Below are positions 34,354 to 42,609 of a stretch of 64,000 nt of DNA, piece after piece (the first letter of the stretch is position 1; each line of letters begins with the position of its first letter). The notes beneath the pieces were generated by a model. That model saw nothing but the letters and a program-made list of their open reading frames with translations, was not told the DNA's origin and made no database searches. Source of the DNA: Vibrio sp. FE10. GTDB lineage: Bacteria > Pseudomonadota > Gammaproteobacteria > Enterobacterales > Vibrionaceae. Location of the stretch: assembly GCF_030297155.1 (NCBI RefSeq), contig NZ_AP028068.1, forward strand, positions 620,001 to 684,000, written 5' to 3'. A program made the position numbers and the translations under genes.

Positions 34354-35523
34354 ATGTCGAACATTGTTATTGTGGGTGGCGGTTTCGCTGCCCTACAAAC
34401 CATCAAGATGGTACGTAAGCTTGACCAAGATATCGCAATTACCATGATCACCGCCGATGCCGGGGTTGAGTACAGTAAGCCGAATCTTTCGCACGCGTTC
34501 AGTCAGGCGCAAACACCAGAAGCATTGTCGATACATAATGCTCAACAGTTGGCTGAGCAATACAACGTGGTCATCAGAACCAAAGCTATTGTGAGCGAGA
34601 TAGATACTGAGCAGCAATGTATTCATGTTGATGGCCAAATCATCCACTATTCAAAGTTGGTATTAGCGACGGGCGCAACGCCCTTCATACCACCAGCGGA
34701 AGGGTTAAAACGCAGCGCGACCATTACTCTCAATAGCTTGGAAGAGTTCGAGAAACACAAGGCTCAGGTTGATGACGCACAACGAATCACCGTGGTTGGC
34801 GGAGGCTTGATCGGCGTTGAGCTCGCCTTCGACCTTCAAACCGCAGGCAAAGATGTCACCATCATTGAGCCTGCGAGTTACTTGCTAAATAGCCTAGTGC
34901 CACCTTTCGTGTCCCTAGAGTTAGAAAGAGAGTTAAGAAAAGCAGGCGTCACCGTTGAAACTGATTCTGCAGTGTGTCGTGCAACTTATCTGCCTGATGG
35001 CGTGAGGTTGCAAACTACTTCTTCTCGATTAATACGAACAGATATAGTGATCGCCGCAGCAGGGCTAAGACCAAACACGCAGTTAGCCACACAAGCGGGA
35101 ATAGAAGTAAACAAAGGGATTGTGGTCGATAACACCATGAGAACCAGTGCCGAGAATGTGTATGCGATTGGTGACTGCGCCGAAATCGAAGGTCGTGTGA
35201 TGGCCTATCTGCAGCCCGCTATTTTGTCTGCCAACGTGTTGGCTAAGCAGCTGGCTATGGGTAAAGGAGAGCTAAAAGTGGGCGAAGGAAAGCTCAGCTT
35301 GCCCCACATCATCACTAAGGTGAAAACACTGAACTACCCAATTCAACTCGCAGGGCGTGATATTCAAACCGCTCAGAGTTGGGAAACGCGATTCGACCCG
35401 AAAGGCATTATCGCGAAAGGCTTCAATGAAGATGATCAGTTGGTTGGATTCATTGTCACGGGAGAACACACGAAAGCCGCGTTCCCTCTGCTTAAAGAGC
35501 TACAAGCAAGCTCACCCACATAA
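34354..35523 (+). CDS. norW: NADH:flavorubredoxin reductase
   Basis: A 389-residue FAD flavoprotein passing electrons from NADH to the NorV rubredoxin domain. It shows the FAD motif IVIVGGGFAALQT (4-16), the NAD motif VVGGGLIGVELAFDL (about 149-163) and the late FAD motif VYAIGDCAEI (about 268-277). The start at 34354 (MSNIVIV) uses the GGAGAAG inside the norV end; a longer frame overlapping norV is unnecessary. It forms the second gene of norVW and ends at a bidirectional terminator. Confidence 0.94.
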   Translation: MSNIVIVGGGFAALQTIKMVRKLDQDIAITMITADAGVEYSKPNLSHAFSQAQTPEALSIHNAQQLAEQYNVVIRTKAIVSEIDTEQQCIHVDGQIIHYSKLVLATGATPFIPPAEGLKRSATITLNSLEEFEKHKAQVDDAQRITVVGGGLIGVELAFDLQTAGKDVTIIEPASYLLNSLVPPFVSLELERELRKAGVTVETDSAVCRATYLPDGVRLQTTSSRLIRTDIVIAAAGLRPNTQLATQAGIEVNKGIVVDNTMRTSAENVYAIGDCAEIEGRVMAYLQPAILSANVLAKQLAMGKGELKVGEGKLSLPHIITKVKTLNYPIQLAGRDIQTAQSWETRFDPKGIIAKGFNEDDQLVGFIVTGEHTKAAFPLLKELQASSPT

Positions 35524-35543
35524 GTTCTAGATACGTTAAAACA

Positions 35544-35573
35544 AAGAAAGCCAGTCAATTGACTGGCTTTCTT
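35544..35573. terminator. Bidirectional terminator between norW and gltS
   Basis: A perfect 30-bp palindrome with half-site AAGAAAGCCAGTCAA is flanked by A and T tracts. It serves both convergent genes. Confidence 0.88.
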
Positions 35574-35622
35574 GTATTCATCTTAGTGCGATTAGCTTAT
35601 CGCATTTAAGCATAGACGAACA

Positions 35623-36849
35623 TTAACCGATAAACGAGATGTACCCTTGCAGGATAATCAGGTTAACAATATCGATAAAGAACGCACCCACGATTGGCAC
35701 AACCATGAAGGCTTGTGGTGACGGACCGAATCGGTTCACCAAAGAACCCATGTTCATTACCGCTGTTGGTGTTGCACCTAGGCCGAAACCACAGTGACCA
35801 CCCGCCATAACCGCTGCGTCGTAGTTAGAACCCATTACTTTGAACGTCACAAAGTAAGAGAAGATACCTAACACCACCGCTTGAACGCCAAGGATGACCA
35901 AGAATGGAATCGCAAGGTCAAAGATATTCCACAGTTTTAGGCTCATTAGCGCCATCGCTAGGAACAGTGACAATGACACCGTACCAAGAATATCGACCGT
36001 TTCGCTGTCGGTTTTATGCAGCTTAGTCACTTCAAAAACGTTGGTGATAAACACACCAATAAACAACGCGTAAACGAAGTCAGGAATCATCAACCAAGAA
36101 ATTTCAAAGGTCGCAACCCACTGCTCTAGGTATCTCGCTCCCGTGATACAAAGAAGAAGAATGAACAACACTTCAATCACTTTCTTTGCCGTCACCTTGT
36201 CTTCTTCGTACTCGTTATAAGTAACGAGTTCAGGAAAACGTTCATGCGTTTGCGTGCCAGTACCGTATTCAGATTCGAGCTTGTTCTTATCAATCAGCTT
36301 TTGCGCCACAGGGCTACCGATGATACCGCCAATAATCAAACCAAACGTGGCAGAAGCCATCGCGATTTCTAGGGTATTAGCAATGCCGAACGTGTCTGCG
36401 AAGGTTTGCGACCAAGCTGCACCCGTACCGTGACCGCCAGATAGCGTGATAGAACCAGCAATTAGACCCATCAAAGGCTCAAGGCCAAGGGCGGTAGCCA
36501 GTGTCACACCCACACCATTTTGAATAATGATGTAAACCGAAGCGACGCCTAAGAACAGAAATACCTTTGCGCCACCCTTGATAAGCTGAGTGTAATTGGC
36601 AGCAAGGCCAACCGTCGCAAAGAACATCAACATGAATGTGTTCTGTAAGGGCAACGAGAACTCAAGATCAACGCCGTTAAAGTGTAGGGCTGTAATAGCA
36701 AAAGCGACGATCAAGCCGCCGACGATGGGCTCTGGGATGTTGTACTTTTTGAGAACCGGTAGCTTTGCATTTACAAAATGCCCTAGAAACAAAACACTAA
36801 TCGCGATTAGGAAGGATTCTAGTGGCCCTATTGAAATTAATTGATTCAT
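35623..36849 (-). CDS. gltS: Sodium/glutamate symporter
   Basis: A 408-residue inner-membrane Na+-coupled glutamate permease of the GltS (ESS) family, normal length (401 in E. coli). Two inverted halves are visible: GLIAGSITLSGGHGTGAAWSQTFADTFG (about 128-155) and AGGHCGFGLGATPTAVMNMGSL (about 351-372), each with the family's GGHG-type reentrant loop. About ten membrane segments are present. The gene is monocistronic on the minus strand. Confidence 0.95.
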   Translation of the reverse strand: MNQLISIGPLESFLIAISVLFLGHFVNAKLPVLKKYNIPEPIVGGLIVAFAITALHFNGVDLEFSLPLQNTFMLMFFATVGLAANYTQLIKGGAKVFLFLGVASVYIIIQNGVGVTLATALGLEPLMGLIAGSITLSGGHGTGAAWSQTFADTFGIANTLEIAMASATFGLIIGGIIGSPVAQKLIDKNKLESEYGTGTQTHERFPELVTYNEYEEDKVTAKKVIEVLFILLLCITGARYLEQWVATFEISWLMIPDFVYALFIGVFITNVFEVTKLHKTDSETVDILGTVSLSLFLAMALMSLKLWNIFDLAIPFLVILGVQAVVLGIFSYFVTFKVMGSNYDAAVMAGGHCGFGLGATPTAVMNMGSLVNRFGPSPQAFMVVPIVGAFFIDIVNLIILQGYISFIG

Positions 36850-36884
36850 ATAACCTCTATTTTTTTACGTTCTCATCTTCCTTA

Positions 36885-37013
36885 ATGAGTCTAGTTTTAT
36901 CTGTAATTGTGTGTGCTGCTCTACCTGTGTTTATACAAATTGGTAAGAAATTGTGGATTAGAAAGCCGAACACATTACTGCGTCAACCTAGCGCCATGTT
37001 AGTGGCACGTTAA
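36885..37013 (+). CDS. Possible 42-residue membrane peptide (weak)
   Basis: The frame MSLVLSVIVCAALPVFIQIG followed by a basic tail (KKLWIRKPNTLLRQ) would be a one-span membrane peptide. No ribosome-binding site precedes the ATG, so it may be chance. Otherwise 36850-37166 holds only the gltS upstream region and the yibL terminator. Confidence 0.2.
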   Translation: MSLVLSVIVCAALPVFIQIGKKLWIRKPNTLLRQPSAMLVAR

Positions 37014-37120
37014 CTTTTATAGGAGATAGAAGGTTTTGTGACAACAATCACCAACAAAAAAAGTTAAAGCTGACGTAAATATTATGGCCTTTCGCTCTCT
37101 TTTTGAATGCCTAAAAAAGC

Positions 37121-37143
37121 AAAAAGGAGCTATTGCTAGCTCC
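37121..37143 (-). terminator. yibL terminator
   Basis: GGAGCTA pairs with TAGCTCC around a 4-base loop (37126-37143). On the minus strand it is followed by TTTTT, 24 bp past the yibL stop. Confidence 0.88.
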
Positions 37144-37166
37144 TCTTTTATCACCATCGCTGGCAA

Positions 37167-37523
37167 TTAGAATTTTTTCGGGGCATACCCTGTCATAACC
37201 TCAATGCGAAGCTCTTTACCAATCTTCGTCATTGGGTGAACAATCACTAATCCTTTTACAGACTTTTTCAGTTTACCCATATCCGCTTGCTCAGCTTTTG
37301 TGATTTCACGGCTAAATGGCATATCAATCAGCGATTTACGCTCTTGATTCACATCAAAGCTTTCTTTGTGTTTAAGCTGGGCAATTTTCTTAGTAAGCTT
37401 CTTAATCTCGTCTTCAAATTGACGAACAACAGGACGATCATTACGAGTTTTAGCAGCCGCTAACTTGTTGCGACACTTGTCTAGACGGTTGTTAATTTGT
37501 TGAAGTTCGTTTTTAACACTCAT
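37167..37523 (-). CDS. yibL: YibL family ribosome-associated protein
   Basis: A 118-residue basic protein matching E. coli YibL. The diagnostic stretch is PFSREITKAEQADMGKLKKSVKGLVIVHPMT (about 69-99). The N-terminal half is a predicted coiled coil (LQQINNRLDKCRNKLAAAKTR, DEIKKLTKKIAQLKHK). YibL has been found with ribosomes; its role is unclear. It is monocistronic with a good terminator. Confidence 0.93.
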   Translation of the reverse strand: MSVKNELQQINNRLDKCRNKLAAAKTRNDRPVVRQFEDEIKKLTKKIAQLKHKESFDVNQERKSLIDMPFSREITKAEQADMGKLKKSVKGLVIVHPMTKIGKELRIEVMTGYAPKKF

Positions 37524-37730
37524 AATAATTTCCTAAGATTTAACAAGCCAATTCGGATTGGGGCGCGGAGTATAGCATAAGGCTTTACCTGAACCGAAAT
37601 TTATCTGACAAATAGCCCATCGAATGAAATATGGCCTAAACTGACTATCAATCACTCACCGCTCGAGTGTTATTCATTCTAAGCGACATGGTTGACCATG
37701 AGATAGCTATTCACTCAATCATAAGGACAT

Positions 37731-38549
37731 ATGATGACATTATTGAAACAAGCACTGACTTACAGCCTAGTGATCGGCTCGGTGTTTGCCGCACCTTATG
37801 TATCCGCCGATGGAAACATTAATGAAATTGAGAACAATCTCATTATCGAGTTCTCCATACCTCAAACTGAACAAGAAAAACAGCTAAAGCAAGAGATTGA
37901 ACTCAGCGGTATCAATGACACAGTCGTCGACCTATCCAATCAGCTATTTCTGTTCAGGCAACCATTGGTCATTCAATACGGCGGTGATGAAGGCCCACTC
38001 TACGATCCACAAACGCATCACGTACTCATCCCATACAGTTTTTACGCTGAATCACTCAATTACTTTGAGAAGAACCAATACGAAAAAGAGTACGGGAAAT
38101 CGGCACAAACTGGGGCTATCGATACCTTGCTGCATACGTTGTTACACGAGGCAGGACACGCCTATATCGAAGACCAAAAGATCGCAATATTGGGCAAAGA
38201 AGAAGATGCCGTTGATAACCTAGCAACAATATTGCTGCTCAATTACGTAGAACATGGCGGAGATGCCGCAATCAGTGCTGCCGACATGTTTGCCTTCGAG
38301 TCAGAAGACCGCCCTGAATATTACGATTTGGGCGAATACATTGATGAACATAGCTTCGATCTCCAACGCTACTTCTCAACGCTATGTCTCGTGTATGGCA
38401 GCGATCCTGAAGCCTATAAAAACTTACTTGATGAAGTGGAAAACGACTATTTAAAAGATAGGAAAGAGTTCTGTATTGAGCATTTTGATGCCATCAATAG
38501 CAATTGGCACCTATACCTCAAAGACAACGAAGAGAATCAAGAAAGCTAA
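37731..38549 (+). CDS. Exported DUF4344 metallopeptidase
   Basis: A 272-residue protein with a signal peptide (about 1-26, ending YVSADG). A zinc-binding motif LLHEAGHAYIED (HEAGH, about residues 139-143) identifies the DUF4344 putative metallopeptidase family. A downstream EEDAVDNLATILLL supplies an acidic third-ligand candidate. The C-terminal half is very acidic. Two Cys (in STLCLVYG and KEFCIEH) may form a periplasmic disulfide. The substrate is unknown. AAGGACAT precedes paired Met codons. A hexanucleotide repeat follows the stop. Confidence 0.88.
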   Translation: MMTLLKQALTYSLVIGSVFAAPYVSADGNINEIENNLIIEFSIPQTEQEKQLKQEIELSGINDTVVDLSNQLFLFRQPLVIQYGGDEGPLYDPQTHHVLIPYSFYAESLNYFEKNQYEKEYGKSAQTGAIDTLLHTLLHEAGHAYIEDQKIAILGKEEDAVDNLATILLLNYVEHGGDAAISAADMFAFESEDRPEYYDLGEYIDEHSFDLQRYFSTLCLVYGSDPEAYKNLLDEVENDYLKDRKEFCIEHFDAINSNWHLYLKDNEENQES

Positions 38550-38576
38550 CCGTCGTTATCGACTCGAATCAGAAAT

Positions 38577-38600
38577 AGAGGCAGAGGCAGAGGCAGAGGC
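38577..38600. repeat. Four copies of AGAGGC
   Basis: A perfect 6-bp tandem repeat of 24 bp lies 28 bases after the DUF4344 stop codon. It is untranslated and likely prone to slippage. Confidence 0.9.
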
Positions 38601-38727
38601 AGGAGTAGAAACAACGATCTGCACGATGGTACATAAGTTTCGAGTTTAGGGCTAAAAGCAGCGGCTCAGATAACATTCACTGCAGCCGCCATTAGGTAAA
38701 GCAAATCTTCAGTCCTGAAGCTAAAAT

Positions 38728-39114
38728 CTAGACCTTAACTTTGTACTTGAGGTCTTGGGCTTCATCACCGGTCATGCCTCGAAAGCCCCAGCAGTGCGAT
38801 GGCTGTTCCTTGATGGTGATCTCGATATCAATGGGAGAGATAGCCAGCTGCTTCTCTATTTCAGAAAATATCTTCTTAATCAGGCGCTTTTTGGTGTTCA
38901 CCGCTCGCCCTTCCATCATATTGATTTCTATGACGGTATAAGCTTCTGTTCGCCCTTCGGGATAAAAGAAATCATCTCTTTCTAATGGCACAAACCGATG
39001 TGCTCGTTTGTCATCGGGTAACCCCATCTCACTGTTCAAACATTGCTGTAAGACATTAGAAAGCTGTAACTTAATCGGATTTAAGCACTCTTTGATACCA
39101 TAAATAACGATCAT
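38728..39114 (-). CDS. Tautomerase/MIF-like protein
   Basis: A 128-residue protein of the tautomerase superfamily. Features are IVIYGIKECLNPIK at the N-terminus, YTVIEINMMEGRAVNTKKRLIKKIFSEIEKQLAI (the 4-OT-like beta-alpha unit) and IEITIKEQPSHCWGFRGM at the end. The N-terminal Pro of 4-OT enzymes is not present at position 2, so catalysis of the classic type is doubtful. The start at 39114 has AAGGA six bases upstream; the Met at 39120 would leave only one base. It is monocistronic. Confidence 0.8.
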   Translation of the reverse strand: MIVIYGIKECLNPIKLQLSNVLQQCLNSEMGLPDDKRAHRFVPLERDDFFYPEGRTEAYTVIEINMMEGRAVNTKKRLIKKIFSEIEKQLAISPIDIEITIKEQPSHCWGFRGMTGDEAQDLKYKVKV

Positions 39115-39120
39115 GACCAT

Positions 39121-39425
39121 TCCTTTGATGTGATGTCAGATAAAGCAGAACTAAGAGATAAGCAACGTAAGATAAGCATGTCGCTCGTTATCTATCCATT
39201 GAATAATTCTTAACCCATATTACCTAATGACGTAAGTTAAAAAAGGTTAAACCGATTAAATTGCGAATAAACGCCACAAAAAACCATGCCTCTCCCTCTC
39301 TAACTTCCTGTTCAATAACATCACCCCAAATTGATCGAACTTCAACAAGCCCGCGTATACATCTCTGAATTACGTACGAACCAAATCCGTACAGACTCAA
39401 CCACGTATGAACTAAGGAGCGCTAT
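39121..39425. other. Intergenic region, divergent promoters
   Basis: 305 bp between the tautomerase-like gene and the LON-domain gene. I see no repeat, dyad or ORF with a ribosome-binding site. Confidence 0.5.
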
Positions 39426-40046
39426 GTGCCGAATTCAGCTGAGAAGATCACACGGATAGAAACCGAATCAGAAACACCCGTAGAGACTTCTCACGAGCTT
39501 GCGGTGTTTCCTCTACCGTTATTCATTTTGCCAAGGGGCAGACAAAGACTGCGTATTTTTGAGCCCAAGTATTTGAAAATGGTTGCTCACGCGGCGCAGG
39601 GAGAAGGCTTCATCATTGCGACTCAAGACGACACCAACTCCGAACGACTGAGTTCTTGGGGGACCAAGGTGTCTATTGTCGATTTCAATATGTCAGATGA
39701 TCAAATTCTGGAAATTGATGTTGAAGGCGAACAATTGGTGCAACTTCACTCGTCCTTCCGCGACACTGATGACCTGATCAAAAGTGATTTCCGCCCACTG
39801 CCGCACTGGCCACAACACCGCTATAAGGTGCCGAACGTGGTTACCGCGTTTCTCGTCGAGTTGTTTCGAGAACACGATTCGATCAGAACACTCTACCCAT
39901 CTCCTGACTTTGAAAGCCCTCAATGGATATGTGCTCGACTACTCGAAATGATGCCTATCCCATTGGAAAAGAAAACCAAATTCACAGAACCCGCTAGTTT
40001 TCCTTCGTTAGTTCCCTTTTTGAATCAAATCATTACAGGGCAATAA
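39426..40046 (+). CDS. LON peptidase N-terminal (substrate-binding) domain protein
   Basis: A 206-residue stand-alone Lon N-terminal-like domain without ATPase or protease. Typical parts are ELAVFPLPLFILPRGRQRLRIFEPKYLKMV (about 25-54), FIIATQD and a C-terminal PSPDFESPQWICARLLEMMPI. Such proteins are thought to bind unfolded substrates; function is unproven. The start is GTG at 39426 with AAGGAG seven bases upstream. A nearby ATG is in another frame. It lies upstream of the ECF sigma promoter and may be part of the same stress region, though it has no such promoter itself. Confidence 0.88.
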   Translation: MPNSAEKITRIETESETPVETSHELAVFPLPLFILPRGRQRLRIFEPKYLKMVAHAAQGEGFIIATQDDTNSERLSSWGTKVSIVDFNMSDDQILEIDVEGEQLVQLHSSFRDTDDLIKSDFRPLPHWPQHRYKVPNVVTAFLVELFREHDSIRTLYPSPDFESPQWICARLLEMMPIPLEKKTKFTEPASFPSLVPFLNQIITGQ

Positions 40047-40097
40047 GCACTTTTATTCACTATAATTTTGTATAGTAGAAATTAATTTAAAATAAAG

Positions 40098-40125
40098 TGA
40101 TCCCCACCTTCACTCTCCACGTAAT
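40098..40125 (+). promoter_or_regulatory. ChrR-regulon ECF sigma promoter
   Basis: TGATCC (40098-40103) and CGTAAT (40120-40125) are separated by 16 bp. This equals the -35/-10 consensus described for the RpoE/ChrR singlet-oxygen regulon of Rhodobacter. It is 31 bp before the sigma factor ATG, so the sigma factor probably transcribes its own gene. Confidence 0.82.
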
Positions 40126-40156
40126 GTCTATCAAATTCGCATAATGGTTAATTACT

Positions 40157-40804
40157 ATGCAAGTGGAAAGCAGAAGAACAGGGAACGGCAAGGAGCATGT
40201 CATTATCCCAGACAACAAACTACCTACTGAAAGTAAGGTACCTACAGAGCTCTCAAGCTGGCTGATTTTGGTTGGTTCAGATAGAGATAAGCAAGCATTT
40301 ACTTGTTTGTTTAAGTTCTTTGCTCCCAAAATTAAGCGTTTTGGCATCAGCAAGTTGGGCGGTGAAGCCGCTGCCAACGAGTTAGTCCAAGACACAATGA
40401 CTAATGTTTGGAAGAAAGCGCATCTCTACAATGAAGAGAAAGGCGCTGCGACCACTTGGGTATATACCGTGATGCGAAATGCTGCTTTCGACATGCTAAG
40501 AAAGGTGAAAGCTAAAGCAGAGCAAACCATCGCTGACGATATTTGGCCGATTGACGCCATGGTAGCCGAATCACAAAGCGAGCAGCTTCCATTTGGCGAT
40601 CATCTAATGAGCCGTCACGTCATGACTCAAATAGAGAAGTTACCTCTCGCTCAGAAAACCATTGTGAAAGGTGTCTATTTCCAAGAGTTATCGCAAGAAC
40701 AGCTCGCCCAACAACTCGATGTCCCGCTTGGAACTGTTAAATCACGTCTAAGACTCGCACTCGCCAAACTAAAAGTTCACATGGGGGAACAAGACCATGA
40801 TTAA
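40157..40804 (+). CDS. rpoE: ECF sigma factor, ChrR-controlled (RpoE-like)
   Basis: A 215-residue ECF sigma factor. Region 2 spans about 45-115 (AFTCLFKFFAPKIKRFGI, NELVQDTMTNVWKKAHLY, TWVYTVMRNAAFDMLRK) and region 4 about 150-205 (LPLAQKTIVKGVYFQELSQEQLAQQLDVPLGTVKSRLRLALAKL). Its partner chrR overlaps it by eight bases. In Rhodobacter the homologous pair releases the sigma factor upon singlet oxygen. An autoregulatory promoter lies upstream. The N-terminal 35 residues are extra and polar. This is not the envelope-stress RpoE, which pairs with RseA. Confidence 0.92.
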   Translation: MQVESRRTGNGKEHVIIPDNKLPTESKVPTELSSWLILVGSDRDKQAFTCLFKFFAPKIKRFGISKLGGEAAANELVQDTMTNVWKKAHLYNEEKGAATTWVYTVMRNAAFDMLRKVKAKAEQTIADDIWPIDAMVAESQSEQLPFGDHLMSRHVMTQIEKLPLAQKTIVKGVYFQELSQEQLAQQLDVPLGTVKSRLRLALAKLKVHMGEQDHD

Positions 40805-41486
40805 ACATCACCCAAATGCGGCAATCTTGAAAGATTTTGTTGATGGCAATCTAGCGGATTCGGTTTCTCTGATTGTTTCTAGCCACGTAGAGCTATGTGA
40901 ACACTGCCAAAAACAAGTAAGTATGCTGACGGCACAAGCTGCTGACTCAGCCTTTGAAAGCGATGCATCAGGGCTAAAACTGTCTGACAGCGAAATGGAC
41001 GCATTCCTAGCTGACGACGTAGAGTTTGATTTTGACGCGATTAATCAGATCACGGCGGATTTATCACAGGCTGTCGAAGTCGTTGTTGAAGCGCAACAAG
41101 AAACCGTATCTAACACCACTTTCACGATTCCTCGCGCGCTCAACTCAGTGGTAAGAAAAGACTGGATGAACTTGGGCAAGATTTCTCGCGCAAGACTCGA
41201 TTTCGATGACGAATCACACCACACCAGCTTGTTACACATAGACAAAGACGGACAAGTGCCTTGCCACACTCATAAAGGCTTCGAGATCACGCTTCTTTTA
41301 GAAGGCAGCTTCGAAGATGAAATGGGTGTCTATAACAAAGGTGACTTCATCTGGTTAGATGGAGAACACACCCACCAACCTGCGACTAAAGAAGGCTGTG
41401 TGTGTTTAACCGTTTCAAGTGATGCGCTTTACTTCACAAAAGGGGTGAGCCAGTTATTTAATCCACTAGGTAGATATATCTATTAA
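40797..41486 (+). CDS. chrR: ChrR family zinc anti-sigma factor
   Basis: A 229-residue anti-sigma factor. The N-terminal zinc anti-sigma domain has HPNAAILKDFVDGNL and the HVELCEHC cluster (H-x3-C-x2-C, about 31-38). The C-terminal cupin (about 125-229) has HTHKGFEITLLLEG and GDFIWLDGEHTHQP, the His/Glu residues that bind the second metal and sense singlet oxygen in ChrR. Intact metal ligands suggest a working sensor. It overlaps the sigma gene, favouring balanced synthesis. Downstream lies a photolyase and lipid-gene operon that is the expected target. Confidence 0.93.
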   Translation: MIKHHPNAAILKDFVDGNLADSVSLIVSSHVELCEHCQKQVSMLTAQAADSAFESDASGLKLSDSEMDAFLADDVEFDFDAINQITADLSQAVEVVVEAQQETVSNTTFTIPRALNSVVRKDWMNLGKISRARLDFDDESHHTSLLHIDKDGQVPCHTHKGFEITLLLEGSFEDEMGVYNKGDFIWLDGEHTHQPATKEGCVCLTVSSDALYFTKGVSQLFNPLGRYIY

Positions 41487-41504
41487 CTTAGTTGCACGCT
41501 ATAA

Positions 41505-41537
41505 ATATACAGGATGGCATGAAGCTATCCTGTATAT
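41505..41537. repeat. Perfect 11-bp inverted repeat after chrR
   Basis: ATATACAGGAT (41505-41515) and ATCCTGTATAT (41527-41537) flank an 11-base loop. No T-run follows, so read-through into the next operon is plausible. It could be a processing hairpin or operator. I found no second TGATCC-type promoter in 41487-41661. Confidence 0.7.
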
Positions 41538-41661
41538 CGTCAATACATCTGGCTTAAAACATCAATGGTGTTGAGATTTCAAACGCACCCGGCTCTGTAA
41601 GTACGATTAGCAATGTTGAAATAAAATAAATAGCTCAAAGCAAGAGCAAAGGAGTTGGCCA

Positions 41662-42609
41662 ATGGAAAAGAAAATTAAAATCGGCATTAGTGCATGTGTC
41701 GCCGGTCATAAAGTTCGGTTCGATACTGGCCATAAGCGTTCTCGTTTTTGCACAGAGGATCTTGCAGACTACGTAGAACTTGAGCCAGTTTGCCCAGAGA
41801 TGGGCGTTGGACTTCCAACGCCTCGTCCTACGATCCGTCAAACAAGAATGTTAGACGACATTATTCATGTTTCCCGACCTGATGGTTCTGGTGATGTTAC
41901 CAACGAACTGATCGAGTTTGGGCAAAACTATTCAAAGAATAACCAACACATCGCTGGGTTCATTGTGTGTCAGAAGAGCCCAACCTGTGGCATGGAGCGA
42001 GTAAAGGTTTATCACCACCATGGGCGCGGTTCTGAATCGACAGGCGTTGGCTTGTTCACTCAGCAGGTTATGCAAGGCAACCCCCTACTTCCTGTAGAAG
42101 AGAATGGTCGACTCAACGATCCGATTCTGCGTGAAAACTTTATGACTCGTGTTTTCACTTATCAAAAGTGGCTCGACCTTGTCGATGAAGGCGCCACCAA
42201 ACACAAATTGATTCAATTCCACAGTGCTCACAAGTATCTAGTGATGTGTCACCATGTTGAAGGCTACAAGAGCCTAGGCAAACTTCTAGCGAGTAACGAT
42301 TTAGAGATCGATGAGCTGGCTGAAAAGTACATCGAAGGTCTGATGACGGCGCTAATGCATCATGCCAATCGCGGCAGTCATGCTAATACTCTGCATCACT
42401 TGCAAGGCTACTTTAAGAAACAACTGAGCAGCGCTCACAAACAAGAGCTCACCAATCAGATTTCATCATTCAGAGAAGGGCTAGTTCCTTTGTTAGTTCC
42501 ACTAACACTGATCAACCACTACCTGATGGAATACCCAAACGAGTACCTAGAATCACAAGTTTACCTAAACCCGCACCCCCAAGAACTTAAGCTGAGATAC
42601 GGATATTGA
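41662..42609 (+). CDS. DUF523 and DUF1722 (YbgA-like) protein
   Basis: A 315-residue protein. The DUF523 half (about 5-150) has KIGISACVAGHKVRFDTGHKRS, LEPVCPEMGVGLPTPRPTIRQ and CQKSPTCGMERVKVY, with several conserved Cys. The DUF1722/YbgA half (about 175-305) has WLDLVDEGATKHKLIQFHSAHKYLVMCH. E. coli ybgA likewise sits directly before phrB, so a role tied to photorepair is likely, but the chemistry is unknown. AAAGGAG precedes the ATG. It overlaps the photolyase start by four bases. Confidence 0.92.
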   Translation: MEKKIKIGISACVAGHKVRFDTGHKRSRFCTEDLADYVELEPVCPEMGVGLPTPRPTIRQTRMLDDIIHVSRPDGSGDVTNELIEFGQNYSKNNQHIAGFIVCQKSPTCGMERVKVYHHHGRGSESTGVGLFTQQVMQGNPLLPVEENGRLNDPILRENFMTRVFTYQKWLDLVDEGATKHKLIQFHSAHKYLVMCHHVEGYKSLGKLLASNDLEIDELAEKYIEGLMTALMHHANRGSHANTLHHLQGYFKKQLSSAHKQELTNQISSFREGLVPLLVPLTLINHYLMEYPNEYLESQVYLNPHPQELKLRYGY

